Positions 1-7,936 of a stretch of DNA of 64,000 bases are shown here, one piece after another. Location: positions 186,001-250,000 of the forward strand of contig PMSN01000025.1 of assembly GCA_003167555.1 (NCBI GenBank), written 5' to 3'. The notes under the pieces were generated by a model, which ran no database searches, had not been told where the DNA came from, and worked only from the letters and a program-made list of their open reading frames with translations. Both the position numbers and the translations under genes were made by a program. Every line of letters begins with the position of its first letter. Positions within the stretch are counted from its first letter, which is position 1. Source of the DNA: Spartobacteria bacterium. Its GTDB lineage: Bacteria > Verrucomicrobiota > Verrucomicrobiia > Chthoniobacterales > UBA10450.

Positions 1-6
1 CGCCGC

Positions 7-393
7 GTGCGCCGGGACCAACCATCCCCCGCTTTCAGCGATTTCGGCTGGGCCGCTCTCCTGTTTTTGACCTACCTCACGTTGCTGGCTTGGGACATCG
101 GAGCCGGCGCGGCCAGCGGAGCAGGGGATGAGTTAACCGCACTGCGCAACATCGCGCGCGTCTGCGCCTGGTGGACTTTGGGAGCTGGCGCGCTGGTTAT
201 TGTCGTTCGCTACTTGCGCTACGAGCATCGCTGGTTCCTGCTTAGCGGGGCGGCGTTGTTGCAGGTAACGCTGCATGGCCTTGTCGGTCTTACTTATCTG
301 CTGGCCGGCGTGATCTCGGTAGTCCTGGCCGCGGTCTGGATTGTCGTGGCTCATTTCGTCGGTTCGCGGACCGATCGGAGAAGCGAGACGTGA
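7..393 (+). CDS. small four-helix membrane protein, function unknown
   Basis: A 128-residue protein made almost wholly of hydrophobic segments: about four membrane helices near residues 12-31, 48-68, 77-98 and 100-118, with short charged loops. I recognise no family. Its stop overlaps the GTG start of the nine-heme cytochrome by 4 nt, so it is translated with the respiratory operon and may be a membrane subunit or assembly factor of it. It has no paired histidines of a di-heme cytochrome b. The start is a GTG six bases from the window edge, so the real gene may begin upstream. Confidence 0.6.
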   Translation: MRRDQPSPAFSDFGWAALLFLTYLTLLAWDIGAGAASGAGDELTALRNIARVCAWWTLGAGALVIVVRYLRYEHRWFLLSGAALLQVTLHGLVGLTYLLAGVISVVLAAVWIVVAHFVGSRTDRRSET

Positions 394-1937
394 GAACGCT
401 CCTCATCATCATTGGTGGGCTTATGTTTTCCAGCGCCGCTTTTGCGGTGGACCAAAACTCTACCAAGCCGAATCCGAAGCTGGCCGAGATGATCGCGGCC
501 AAAGACGAAAGCGGCAAAGCGATCATGGGCCCGGAGGAGCAGACCTACTTCAATGGCCTGAACGACAATCTAAGGGAACTGCTCAATCAAGCCGTGCAAA
601 AAGAGACCATCACGCGTCCGGAGCATTTGGCCGCGCTGCTCTCGCTGCAATTGCGGCCGCAAAAGATGGAGCTGGTCCTGCAAAACAACTGTCTTCTTTG
701 CCACAGCGACTCGGCCAACCATTCGGCCGACACCCTTTTCACTCTCACCCCGGCTCCAGGCGCCACGCCATCGCACATGAACCTCAAGGAGGTTGTCGAA
801 GATGTTCATTTTCGTCGCGGCGTTTCGTGTGCCGGTTGTCATGGCGGCGACCCCACCGCCGATCTCGGTCATGCGCACGTGAAAGAATGGCCGGAGAAAG
901 ATCGCGACAAGAATCGCGAGTGGATCGTTCAATTCTGCGCGCGTTGCCACTCCGATCCAACCTTCATGCATCAGTTCAATCCCGCGCTGCCGACCGATCA
1001 GTTGGCGAAGTTCAAGGAGAGTCCGCATGGCCGGACCCTGCTGGAGAAACATGACAGCCGCGCGGCGCAATGTGTAAGCTGCCACGGCGTTCACGGCATT
1101 CGCCCGGCGAAGGACCCGCAATCAAAAGTCTATGCCCGGACTGTGCCGGAAACGTGCGGGGCCTGCCATGCCGATTCCAAAGTCATGGCCGGCTTCACGC
1201 GCGCGGATGGCTCACCTTTGCCGACCACCCAGCTCGCGGAGTATCGCTTGAGCGTTCACGGTCAAGCGCTGCTGGGACGGGGCGATCTGGGCGCGCCCGC
1301 GTGTAACACTTGCCACGGCAACCACGCCGCCACGCCGCCTGGTATCGCAGGAGTGAGCCGAAGTTGCAGCCTTTGCCATTCGGCCAATGCCAGTCTGTTC
1401 GATGGCAGCAAACACAAACAGGCCTTCGATCGCAATAATTGGTCCGAATGCGCCAAGTGCCATGGCAACCATACCATCGCCAAAACAAACGATTCGATGT
1501 TGGCGTCAGGAAAGGGCTCGTTGTGCGGTGATTGCCATCGCGAGTTCGCCAAGGACAATCCCAATTGCATCGCCACCGCGGATTACTTTCGCCAAACGAT
1601 CACGCGCATCGACGAGGCGCGGAACAATTTTAGCGCAATCTCCGAGAAACTCGCGGCCAAAGGTCTGGATGTGGAGCCGATCAGCAACCAGTTAACCGAA
1701 CTCACTGATGGCCTGAAGAAATCGCGCACGCACATCCATTCATTCAGCCGGGATAATTTTCAACAAGTGGCGTTGCCGGCGGAACAAGCCGTCCAGAACA
1801 CGGACGCCCTGGTGAAGAAAGCGCGGGAAGAATACAATTCCCGGCAGGTCGGTTTGGCCGCGAGCATCGGACTAATCGGACTCCTGATGCTGACGATTTA
1901 CTTAAAGCTGCGGCGGTTGGAGAAGCCAGGCGAGTGA
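390..1937 (+). CDS. nonaheme c-type cytochrome, C-terminally membrane anchored
   Basis: A 515-residue exported multiheme cytochrome. It has a Sec signal peptide (residues 1-19, cleavage near AFA/VD). Nine CXXCH motifs run from residue 101 to about 383: CLLCH, CAGCH, CARCH, CVSCH, CGACH, CNTCH, CSLCH, CAKCH and CGDCH. A helical stretch without hemes follows, then one membrane helix near residues 482-505 ending in a basic tail, so the heme domain faces the periplasm. The GTG start overlaps the previous gene, and its stop overlaps the tiny gene before the ba3 oxidase. That position suggests it carries electrons between a quinol-linked donor and the oxidase. It is not an obvious NrfA or octaheme reductase, because there is no CXXCK catalytic heme. 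The electron-wire role is inference; the heme count is direct. Confidence 0.85.
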   Translation: MRTLLIIIGGLMFSSAAFAVDQNSTKPNPKLAEMIAAKDESGKAIMGPEEQTYFNGLNDNLRELLNQAVQKETITRPEHLAALLSLQLRPQKMELVLQNNCLLCHSDSANHSADTLFTLTPAPGATPSHMNLKEVVEDVHFRRGVSCAGCHGGDPTADLGHAHVKEWPEKDRDKNREWIVQFCARCHSDPTFMHQFNPALPTDQLAKFKESPHGRTLLEKHDSRAAQCVSCHGVHGIRPAKDPQSKVYARTVPETCGACHADSKVMAGFTRADGSPLPTTQLAEYRLSVHGQALLGRGDLGAPACNTCHGNHAATPPGIAGVSRSCSLCHSANASLFDGSKHKQAFDRNNWSECAKCHGNHTIAKTNDSMLASGKGSLCGDCHREFAKDNPNCIATADYFRQTITRIDEARNNFSAISEKLAAKGLDVEPISNQLTELTDGLKKSRTHIHSFSRDNFQQVALPAEQAVQNTDALVKKAREEYNSRQVGLAASIGLIGLLMLTIYLKLRRLEKPGE

Positions 1938-2062
1938 CGGAACCTAACGAGACAGAAGAAAAATTCTTTCCGAGAGGCGCGATTTTCTTCTTTGCGCTTC
2001 TACTGGTGTTCTATGCCTTGCTTTGGCTGGTGATCTACTGGCTCATGATCGCGCGGAGCTGA
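1934..2062 (+). CDS. single-helix small subunit of ba3-type oxidase (CoxIIa-like)
   Basis: A 42-residue open frame: an acidic N-terminus (TEPNETEEK), then one membrane helix rich in Phe, Leu and Trp (FFFALLLVFYALLWLVIYW) and a short Arg-containing end. Its GTG overlaps the stop of the nonaheme gene (GTGA) and it ends 2 nt before the subunit II start, so it is tightly packed in the operon. In Thermus-type ba3 oxidases a one-helix subunit IIa is encoded immediately before subunit II. Size, topology and position match that; sequence similarity was not tested. Confidence 0.65.
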   Translation: MTEPNETEEKFFPRGAIFFFALLLVFYALLWLVIYWLMIARS

Positions 2063-2064
2063 GC

Positions 2065-2838
2065 ATGATCGGCGCTACCCACCTCGAACGGCGCATCATT
2101 ATTATCTCGGTGGCGTTCGCGATGACGCTGTTCGGCTTGGCGGCGCTGGCCATTAATCTTTTTCACGTCGGGCTGCCTACTTGTCTGACGGACATCAAGC
2201 CTTTCCAGAAAGGCGAGATCATCACTCATTCTCCGACTCACTACGAGCTGCATTACGTGGCGCGCATGTGGAAATTCGAGCCGGAAGACGTGATGGTGCC
2301 CGCCGGATCGACCGTCGATATTTACCTGAGCACGCCGGACGTTACGCACGGACTGATCTTGTTAGGCACCGACCTGAACCTCATGGCCGTCCCGGGCGTG
2401 GTGAACTACGCGCGGGTCAAGTTCGACCATCCGCGCGTTTACCAACTGCTGTGCCATGAATTCTGCGGAACGGGTCACGAACGCATGGCTGCTAATCTGC
2501 GCGTGGTCGACATGGCAACATTCAACGCGAAACACTCCGCGCCGGTTCCATCGCAGCCTAACGACCCAGTTTATCGGCTGATGGAGGCGAAAGATTGCAT
2601 GACCTGTCATTCGATCGACGGCAGCGAGAGCATCGGTCCGACTTTGAAAGGAATCTCCGGGCGCACGACAAAGCTGACCAATGGATCGGTTGTTACAGCC
2701 GACGACGTTTACCTGCGTGAATCAATCGTTAAGCCCGAGGCGAAAATTGTGGACGGCTTTGACGATGTCATGCCCAAGCCGGAGCTCACCGAGGAAGAGG
2801 TCAACGCCATCATCGAATACCTCAAGACGCTGAAATAG
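2065..2838 (+). CDS. cbaB: ba3-type cytochrome c oxidase subunit II with fused cytochrome c
   Basis: A 257-residue subunit II. One N-terminal membrane helix (about residues 10-30) is followed by a cupredoxin domain. The CuA ligands are visible: a His in VTHG, then the CHEFCGTGHERM cluster near residues 130-141. A second domain carries CMTCH (178-182), a monoheme cytochrome c fused to the C-terminus as in caa3-like enzymes. It receives electrons from periplasmic cytochromes c and passes them via CuA to subunit I. I chose the ATG at 2065 rather than an upstream alternative because it follows the stop of the small subunit by 2 nt and starts just before the membrane helix. Subunit I starts 2 nt after its stop. 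Confidence 0.92.
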   Translation: MIGATHLERRIIIISVAFAMTLFGLAALAINLFHVGLPTCLTDIKPFQKGEIITHSPTHYELHYVARMWKFEPEDVMVPAGSTVDIYLSTPDVTHGLILLGTDLNLMAVPGVVNYARVKFDHPRVYQLLCHEFCGTGHERMAANLRVVDMATFNAKHSAPVPSQPNDPVYRLMEAKDCMTCHSIDGSESIGPTLKGISGRTTKLTNGSVVTADDVYLRESIVKPEAKIVDGFDDVMPKPELTEEEVNAIIEYLKTLK

Positions 2839-2840
2839 CG

Positions 2841-4547
2841 ATGGAACTACCTAAGGAACGCAGGATCGAGATCGAGCCGGGACTCAAGCGAATGATCCTG
2901 ATCGAGATCATCTTCCCGATGGTCCTCTTGATTCTCGGGATCTACCACGGGCTGATGCAGGTGCTTTATCGCTCCGGCATGATTCACGCCCGGCAGGTTT
3001 TCGGACTCGAATACTACCAGGGGCTGACGGTGCACGGCGTCGTCAATGCCATTGTCTTCACGACGTTTTTTGCTGTCGCGTTCGGCTACGCGGTGATCCG
3101 TTTCTACCTCGGTCGCGCCTTGAACATGAAAGTTGCATGGCTCTCTTTCGCCCTCATGGTAATCGGAACGCTGCTCGCAGCCGCGGCCATTCTTTCCGGC
3201 AAGGCGAGTGTCCTCTACACGTTCTATCCACCGCTGCGCGCGCATCCGGCGTTCTACGTCGGGTTGACCCTCGTAGTCGTGGGCTCGTGGATCGCGTTCT
3301 TCAACTGGTTTCCGCCCTACTTCGCCTGGAAGCGTGAACACCCGGGCGAGAAAGTGCCGCTCGCTGTCGTCGGCACCTTTGCCGCCTTCATCGTCTGGCT
3401 GATCGCCACCATTCCGGTCGCAATCGAAATCATCTTTCTGCTTATCCCGTGGTCGATGGGCTGGGTCCCTACCGTGAATGTCCCTCTGGCGCGGATGCTC
3501 TTTTGGTTCTTCGGACACCCGCTCGTCTATTTCTGGCTGCTCCCGACCTACGTCATGTATTACACGATGTTACCAAAGCTCTCCGGCGGGAAACTCTTCT
3601 CCGATTTCGCCGGACGGCTGACCTTTCTCTGGCTCGTCCTTTACTCGGCGCCGGTGGGTATTCATCATCAATTCACCGAACCGGGAATCAGCAGCACGTG
3701 GAAGTTCGTTCATGCCTTCTTCACCATGCTGGTGGCGATCCCGAGTTTCGCGACCGCCTTTACTCTCGCCGCGTCGATGGAACATGGCGCGCGCGCGAAT
3801 GGCGGCCGCGGGCTGTTGGGGTGGTGGAGAAAGCTTCCCTACTTCGACAAGGACCGCTGGCTCTTCGCCTATTTCTTCTGCGGTCTGGTGATCTTCATCT
3901 TTGGCGGAGTCACCGGGATCATCAACGCCTCGTATAACCTTAACAACGTCGTGCACAACACCTCCTGGTTGCCAGCACACTTTCATCAAACCGTCGCCGG
4001 GCCGATTTTCCTCTCCTACATCGGGATGAGTTTGTTCCTGCTCGTGAAACTCACCGGGAAAGAAATCAAGCTTCCCAGATGGAACGTGTGGGTGCCCTAC
4101 ATCTGGACGCTTGGCATCATGATCTTTTCCACCGGCCTGTTCATCGGCGGCGCTGGCGGCGAACCACGCCGCACCAACATGGGACTCACCTACACCGATC
4201 CGCAGTCGCCGCTTTACCACGCTGACTGGCAATACGCGAGAGTCCTCGGCAGCTTGGGCGGAACGATCATGACTATCGCCGGCTTGATGTTCTTCATTGT
4301 TTTCTTTGTCACGCTTTTTGGCAGAGCTACGAAGGAGGGCGCACTCGAGTTAATTACGTCTGAGACCTATCACGACGAAAACGTTCCGGCGGTGCAAAGC
4401 TTCACCCCGTGGCTCGCGGGAGCGGCGCTCTTGCTTGTCATTGCCTACGCTCCGCCGATCGCCCAAACGCTGCGGAGCAATTTTCCCGGCGCACCTCCCT
4501 TCGCGCCGGACAATCCGGTGCCGATTACCTCGCCTCCGAGACCATGA
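2841..4547 (+). CDS. cbaA: ba3-type (B-family) cytochrome c oxidase subunit I
   Basis: A 568-residue polytopic heme-copper oxidase subunit that reduces O2 to water and pumps protons. Diagnostic residues are the CuB His and cross-linked Tyr in GHPLVYFWLLP (about 226-230), the CuB pair in GIHHQF (about 275-276) and the high-spin heme ligand region AHFHQTVAG (about 380). Roughly 13 hydrophobic helices are visible. Length and the HPLVYFWL signature fit the B family (Thermus ba3) rather than A-type aa3 or cbb3. ba3 enzymes usually have high oxygen affinity, which suits a low-oxygen life. Its stop overlaps the Sco start (ATGA). Confidence 0.93.
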   Translation: MELPKERRIEIEPGLKRMILIEIIFPMVLLILGIYHGLMQVLYRSGMIHARQVFGLEYYQGLTVHGVVNAIVFTTFFAVAFGYAVIRFYLGRALNMKVAWLSFALMVIGTLLAAAAILSGKASVLYTFYPPLRAHPAFYVGLTLVVVGSWIAFFNWFPPYFAWKREHPGEKVPLAVVGTFAAFIVWLIATIPVAIEIIFLLIPWSMGWVPTVNVPLARMLFWFFGHPLVYFWLLPTYVMYYTMLPKLSGGKLFSDFAGRLTFLWLVLYSAPVGIHHQFTEPGISSTWKFVHAFFTMLVAIPSFATAFTLAASMEHGARANGGRGLLGWWRKLPYFDKDRWLFAYFFCGLVIFIFGGVTGIINASYNLNNVVHNTSWLPAHFHQTVAGPIFLSYIGMSLFLLVKLTGKEIKLPRWNVWVPYIWTLGIMIFSTGLFIGGAGGEPRRTNMGLTYTDPQSPLYHADWQYARVLGSLGGTIMTIAGLMFFIVFFVTLFGRATKEGALELITSETYHDENVPAVQSFTPWLAGAALLLVIAYAPPIAQTLRSNFPGAPPFAPDNPVPITSPPRP

Positions 4548-5248
4548 CGCGATCATTCCCGCTTTTCCTCGTCCTCGCGCTCGCGGCAAATGTGCTCGGC
4601 GCAGTGGTCGATCTGGCGCCGCAACGCGGACGCGGCGTTACTTCGATCAACTGGATCGATGAGAACGGGCGCGCGCGCGAACTGTCGCAGTTCGCCGGTT
4701 ATCCCGTCATTCTGCTGCCGATCTACACGCGTTGTCGCGGCGCGTGCGTCCAGAATGTCGCTCAGCTCAAGAAAGCGCTCGCCGATTCTTCCGCCGATCC
4801 GCGGCAATTTCGTGTCCTCCTTTTCTCGTTCGACGCCACGGATCATCCAGCTACTTTGGCGAAGTATCGCGAGCGCGAAAATATTCCGCTCGGCTGGTCG
4901 ATCGGAACCGCCTCCCAACCGAACATCGATGCCCTCCTCGAGGCGATTGGTTTCCAAGTAGGCAAAGCGGGGACGGAATTCATCCATCCCAATATGGTGA
5001 TGTTTCTCGATTCGAAACTAAGCGTCGCTAGGTGGATTTACGGGACCGACTATTCCAGCCGCGATGTCGATCTCGCCTTGAAAGTCGCCTCCGGCGAGAG
5101 CGACTGGATCGGCCAACACTCCCAGTGGCTTTACGCGCTCTTACTCTTCGCTGGTTCCGTTCTTTGCGTCGCGCTTTGTCATTCCCTGGCGCAACTAAAG
5201 ACCCGGCGCTCCGGCCATCGTTCCGCCGCTTCTCGCGCCTTGGCTTGA
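4544..5248 (+). CDS. sco: SCO1/SenC-type copper chaperone
   Basis: A 234-residue membrane-bound thioredoxin-fold protein that delivers copper to the CuA site of the oxidase. It has an N-terminal signal/anchor (residues 1-19), the copper motif CRGAC (C64, C68) in IYTRCRGAC, and a conserved His in FIHPN (about 148). A second hydrophobic helix lies near residues 191-213, with a basic cytoplasmic tail. The ATG at 4544 overlaps the subunit I stop, so translation is coupled. This is the last gene of the plus-strand operon; it faces the minus-strand cytochrome operon across 165 bp in which I see no gene. Confidence 0.88.
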   Translation: MTRSFPLFLVLALAANVLGAVVDLAPQRGRGVTSINWIDENGRARELSQFAGYPVILLPIYTRCRGACVQNVAQLKKALADSSADPRQFRVLLFSFDATDHPATLAKYRERENIPLGWSIGTASQPNIDALLEAIGFQVGKAGTEFIHPNMVMFLDSKLSVARWIYGTDYSSRDVDLALKVASGESDWIGQHSQWLYALLLFAGSVLCVALCHSLAQLKTRRSGHRSAASRALA

Positions 5249-5413
5249 GACTGGCGCCGCCCATCTGTCCATAAGTCGACGGAGCCGTCCACCAAGCCCA
5301 TAGGTTCCGAAAAAACGCGCGGATCTCTTGCCAATCCGACCGACCAGCGCAAAATCCGGGCACTAAACGCGAGGTATTGCCAGGAGCGGCTTTTCTAGTT
5401 TAAAATCCGAAAC

Positions 5414-5722
5414 TCATTTCCCCGACTTAAGGAACGCAAGGATTTGTTTGTGCTCTTCGGGGGTGAGATTCGCGCGGACGCGCATGTGCATCATGGCAAC
5501 CTCCCATTGCGCGTCGTTGTACGTTGAAGGTGAGCGGGTGTTGTGACAGCGTTGGCAGTTCTGCGCCCAAAGCTGCGCGCCGCCTTGTCCGGAAGCAGTT
5601 GAAGCGGAATTTCCAGCAGTCGAACAACCAATTACTAACCATGTAAGCGCTGCCAAAAAGACGACGATCGCGGTTCCTGGAAAGCCGACCCAGCGCCAAA
5701 TAATTTGAGTGAGTTTTTTCAT
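5414..5722 (-). CDS. monoheme cytochrome c lipoprotein
   Basis: A 102-residue exported protein. One hydrophobic helix is followed by a lipobox-like LVIGC (C33), then a Ser/Ala-rich linker and one CQRCH heme site (56-60). The C-terminal helix (EEHKQILAFLKSG) is typical of small class I cytochromes. Lipidation would tether the heme domain to a membrane. It is the last gene of the operon, 3 nt behind the porin, so the heme may sit next to the outer-membrane barrel. A conventional electron shuttle is equally possible. I did not identify the methionine ligand with confidence; MMHM is a candidate. Confidence 0.75.
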   Translation of the reverse strand: MKKLTQIIWRWVGFPGTAIVVFLAALTWLVIGCSTAGNSASTASGQGGAQLWAQNCQRCHNTRSPSTYNDAQWEVAMMHMRVRANLTPEEHKQILAFLKSGK

Positions 5723-5725
5723 AGT

Positions 5726-7093
5726 TTAGAAGCCGACTGCAACTTGCAGCATAAAAGCATCTTGGTCTCGGGCGCCGGCGTTCTTATTGTCGAGTTCATA
5801 AGCTGCTTTGATTACGGCGCTCGAAGTAAGCCAGTAATCCAAGCCAAACGACCAGCGTTGCTCATCAAAGCCGACGGGAGTGTGGAGTTGATTGAGCCGA
5901 TCATAACGCACCACCGGCTCAAAATTCTTGATGATGTTGCCGAACCCTGTGGGCCGATAGGCTAATTGCACATAACCGCCATTGCGGTTGTTGTTAAACT
6001 CGAAGGGACCGAAGCCTTGCCCGCCATCGGGATCGTAAATAAAATGCCCGACATGCGACCAAACCCATTGCGCGCGAAAATTGATCAGGCCCTTAAGCAG
6101 TGTCGAATCACGCACGTAATTAAAATCGACGGATTGCAGGATTGCCTCCACCGCTTGGTCGCGCGGGCCGACCTTTGATCGTAGAATACCGTACCCGACT
6201 TCCAATTCCGGAATCGGAATAAACCCGACGTGTCCGCCGACGGCGATGTGCCCGCCAGCGTTAGCAAGGTTGCCAAAGTCGAGCATGCCTAAAGTGCTAA
6301 AATCGCCCGGAGTCGTGATTAGATCAGGCGCGTTTGCTACAAAGGCCGCGTACTCAAGTTTGGTCGGGCCGATCGGAATAACACCGCGCAACTGTGCGCC
6401 CAGTTCCGACTCAGGCAGCAAACCGTCGTAAACGGCCAATGGTTTGTCGGGAAATTTGTTCACCCAGTTCATGTGTTGCCGTTCGACAAAATAATTCATC
6501 GGATTCAGGAAGCGGCCGACACCGATTGTCATGTAGTCGTTCAAGAGGTAGGAGGCTTGCGCTACCTCCAAATTGGTCGTGGTGTTTCCGTCCTCGAATT
6601 GGAACTCCAATTCCCCTTCGAAGAGAAGCCGATCGTTCACCTTCCAAAGAAAAATAGCGTTGAAGGCGGCGTCGAAGAACGGATCCTCGCCACTTCGCGC
6701 CGTGAAGCCGGCCGTGCCGTAACCAGCGAGGAGAAATTTCGTCGTTCCAGGAACTACGCCCTTGATCTCCGACTTGAGCGAATCCACCTCTTCGTGAAGT
6801 GCATCAAGATCCGATTGGGAGGTTGCCTCGGTCACGACTTGCTTCCCTTCCGGCGATTTCGTTGTCGTCGAGGGCCCTTCGGCGGGAGCGGGCACGGTGC
6901 CATTCGCTATTTGCCGCACTGTTGTTTTCAGCCCTTCCAGTTCTTGCTTCATGGCTTCGTGTTCCGCTTTTAGTTTGTCGTACTCGGCACGGGATACGTA
7001 ATCTTCGCCGGGCGGGGGCTTGTTCTCTTGGGCATAAATGCCCGCGCTACCCAGGAGAAGTACTGTGAGCAAAACGGGGAAGAGAGTTCTCAT
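5726..7093 (-). CDS. outer-membrane porin with N-terminal coiled coil
   Basis: A 455-residue protein with a signal peptide (cleavage near IYAQE), then a heptad-rich coiled coil (about residues 30-65: EYDKLKAEHEAMKQELEGLK) and a second helical stretch (SDLDALHEEVDSLKSEIKG). The remainder is amphipathic beta-strand sequence ending in an aromatic C-terminus (FMLQVAVGF), the usual outer-membrane sorting signal. This resembles OprO/OprP-like porins with a coiled-coil periplasmic part. It sits inside the cytochrome operon (19 nt after the cytochrome upstream, 3 nt before the heme lipoprotein). Barrel plus periplasmic cytochromes is reminiscent of porin-cytochrome conduits, but no multiheme partner is encoded in this operon, so a plain anion or substrate porin cannot be excluded. 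Confidence 0.75.
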   Translation of the reverse strand: MRTLFPVLLTVLLLGSAGIYAQENKPPPGEDYVSRAEYDKLKAEHEAMKQELEGLKTTVRQIANGTVPAPAEGPSTTTKSPEGKQVVTEATSQSDLDALHEEVDSLKSEIKGVVPGTTKFLLAGYGTAGFTARSGEDPFFDAAFNAIFLWKVNDRLLFEGELEFQFEDGNTTTNLEVAQASYLLNDYMTIGVGRFLNPMNYFVERQHMNWVNKFPDKPLAVYDGLLPESELGAQLRGVIPIGPTKLEYAAFVANAPDLITTPGDFSTLGMLDFGNLANAGGHIAVGGHVGFIPIPELEVGYGILRSKVGPRDQAVEAILQSVDFNYVRDSTLLKGLINFRAQWVWSHVGHFIYDPDGGQGFGPFEFNNNRNGGYVQLAYRPTGFGNIIKNFEPVVRYDRLNQLHTPVGFDEQRWSFGLDYWLTSSAVIKAAYELDNKNAGARDQDAFMLQVAVGF

Positions 7094-7112
7094 TAGTTAA
7101 AGCTCCAGGTGG

Positions 7113-7502
7113 TTACTTGCTGAGTGTCTGTATGTAGTTCACGACATCCCATCGTTGTTGTTCGGTCAACTTTTGGCCAAGAGACGGCATAGGTTTTCGG
7201 CCTTCGGTCACTTTCCAGAAAAGAGCGCCGGGACTTTGGCCCTGCAGTTTGGTGAGATTGCCCGGATTTTTCTCCAAGTCCTTCGCCTGCGGTCCGTCGC
7301 CTTTTCCCGACGCGCCGTGGCATGTTACACACTCGGCGGTATAAACCGTCTTACCGCGGCCAATCGAAGCCGCGTCAGCGGCGATTGGGTTCTTCTTGGC
7401 CGCCGCGCGAGCAGGAGCTGTCCAGGCGTCGTCAGTTGTTGCAACTGCGCTATAAATGAGAGCGAATAAGCATAGCAGCGGGAGTATTTTGATAGGTTTC
7501 AT
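7113..7502 (-). CDS. periplasmic monoheme cytochrome c (class I), copy 2
   Basis: A 129-residue cytochrome with a signal peptide (1-21), a WTAPARAAAKKNP linker and a heme site CVTCH at 58-62. The sixth ligand is probably Met in GRKPMPS. It is a close paralog of the gene just upstream: both carry WTAPARAAAKKNP, both have the heme cysteine at residue 58, and both share GDGP, the PGNL region and GALFWKV. They therefore arose by tandem duplication. ATGA overlap with the upstream copy couples translation. Likely electron acceptor of the NrfD/Fe-S complex. Confidence 0.85.
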   Translation of the reverse strand: MKPIKILPLLCLFALIYSAVATTDDAWTAPARAAAKKNPIAADAASIGRGKTVYTAECVTCHGASGKGDGPQAKDLEKNPGNLTKLQGQSPGALFWKVTEGRKPMPSLGQKLTEQQRWDVVNYIQTLSK

Positions 7503-7936
7503 GGTTTACTTTCTCTTTTGGGTTGGTATAAGGCGGCAGGTTTCGGCGCGAGAGTGCGGACGTAATTAATGACCGGCCAGCGCTCCTCGTCGCTCATAAT
7601 GCGTTTAAATGTCGGCATTGGCCTGTGTCCCTCGTTCACTTTCCAGAACAGCGCGCCGTCGCTTTGCTCCCACAGTTCGGGACTGGAAAGATTGCCGGGG
7701 CGCTTTTCCAAATGCGCTGCCACTGGGCCGTCGCCCCTGCCTTCGGCGCCGTGGCAGGCAAGACACTGCCGCTCGTAAATTTTCTTACCCAACGCAATCG
7801 AAGTGTCGTTCACCGTAACGGGATTCTTTTTGGCCGCCGCACGGGCTGGTGCCGTCCATTTTTCGCGGCTGCTTTGCCCAAAGCTAAGAGCGCAGGCGAT
7901 GCCTATTGCAGTCAAGCTAATTATGAGTCTCTTCAT
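7499..7936 (-). CDS. periplasmic monoheme cytochrome c (class I), copy 1
   Basis: A 145-residue cytochrome c with a signal peptide (MKRLIISLTAIGIACALSFG), the shared linker, the heme site CLACH at 58-62 and a presumed Met ligand in HRPMPTF. I use the ATG at 7936 because it gives a clean signal peptide; a longer upstream start would add residues inside the NrfD gene. It overlaps the end of the NrfD gene by 20 nt and its own stop overlaps the next cytochrome, so the three are one translational unit. Together with copy 2 it provides two periplasmic one-electron carriers, comparable to the monoheme subunits of alternative complex III (comparison, not proof). Confidence 0.85.
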   Translation of the reverse strand: MKRLIISLTAIGIACALSFGQSSREKWTAPARAAAKKNPVTVNDTSIALGKKIYERQCLACHGAEGRGDGPVAAHLEKRPGNLSSPELWEQSDGALFWKVNEGHRPMPTFKRIMSDEERWPVINYVRTLAPKPAALYQPKRESKP

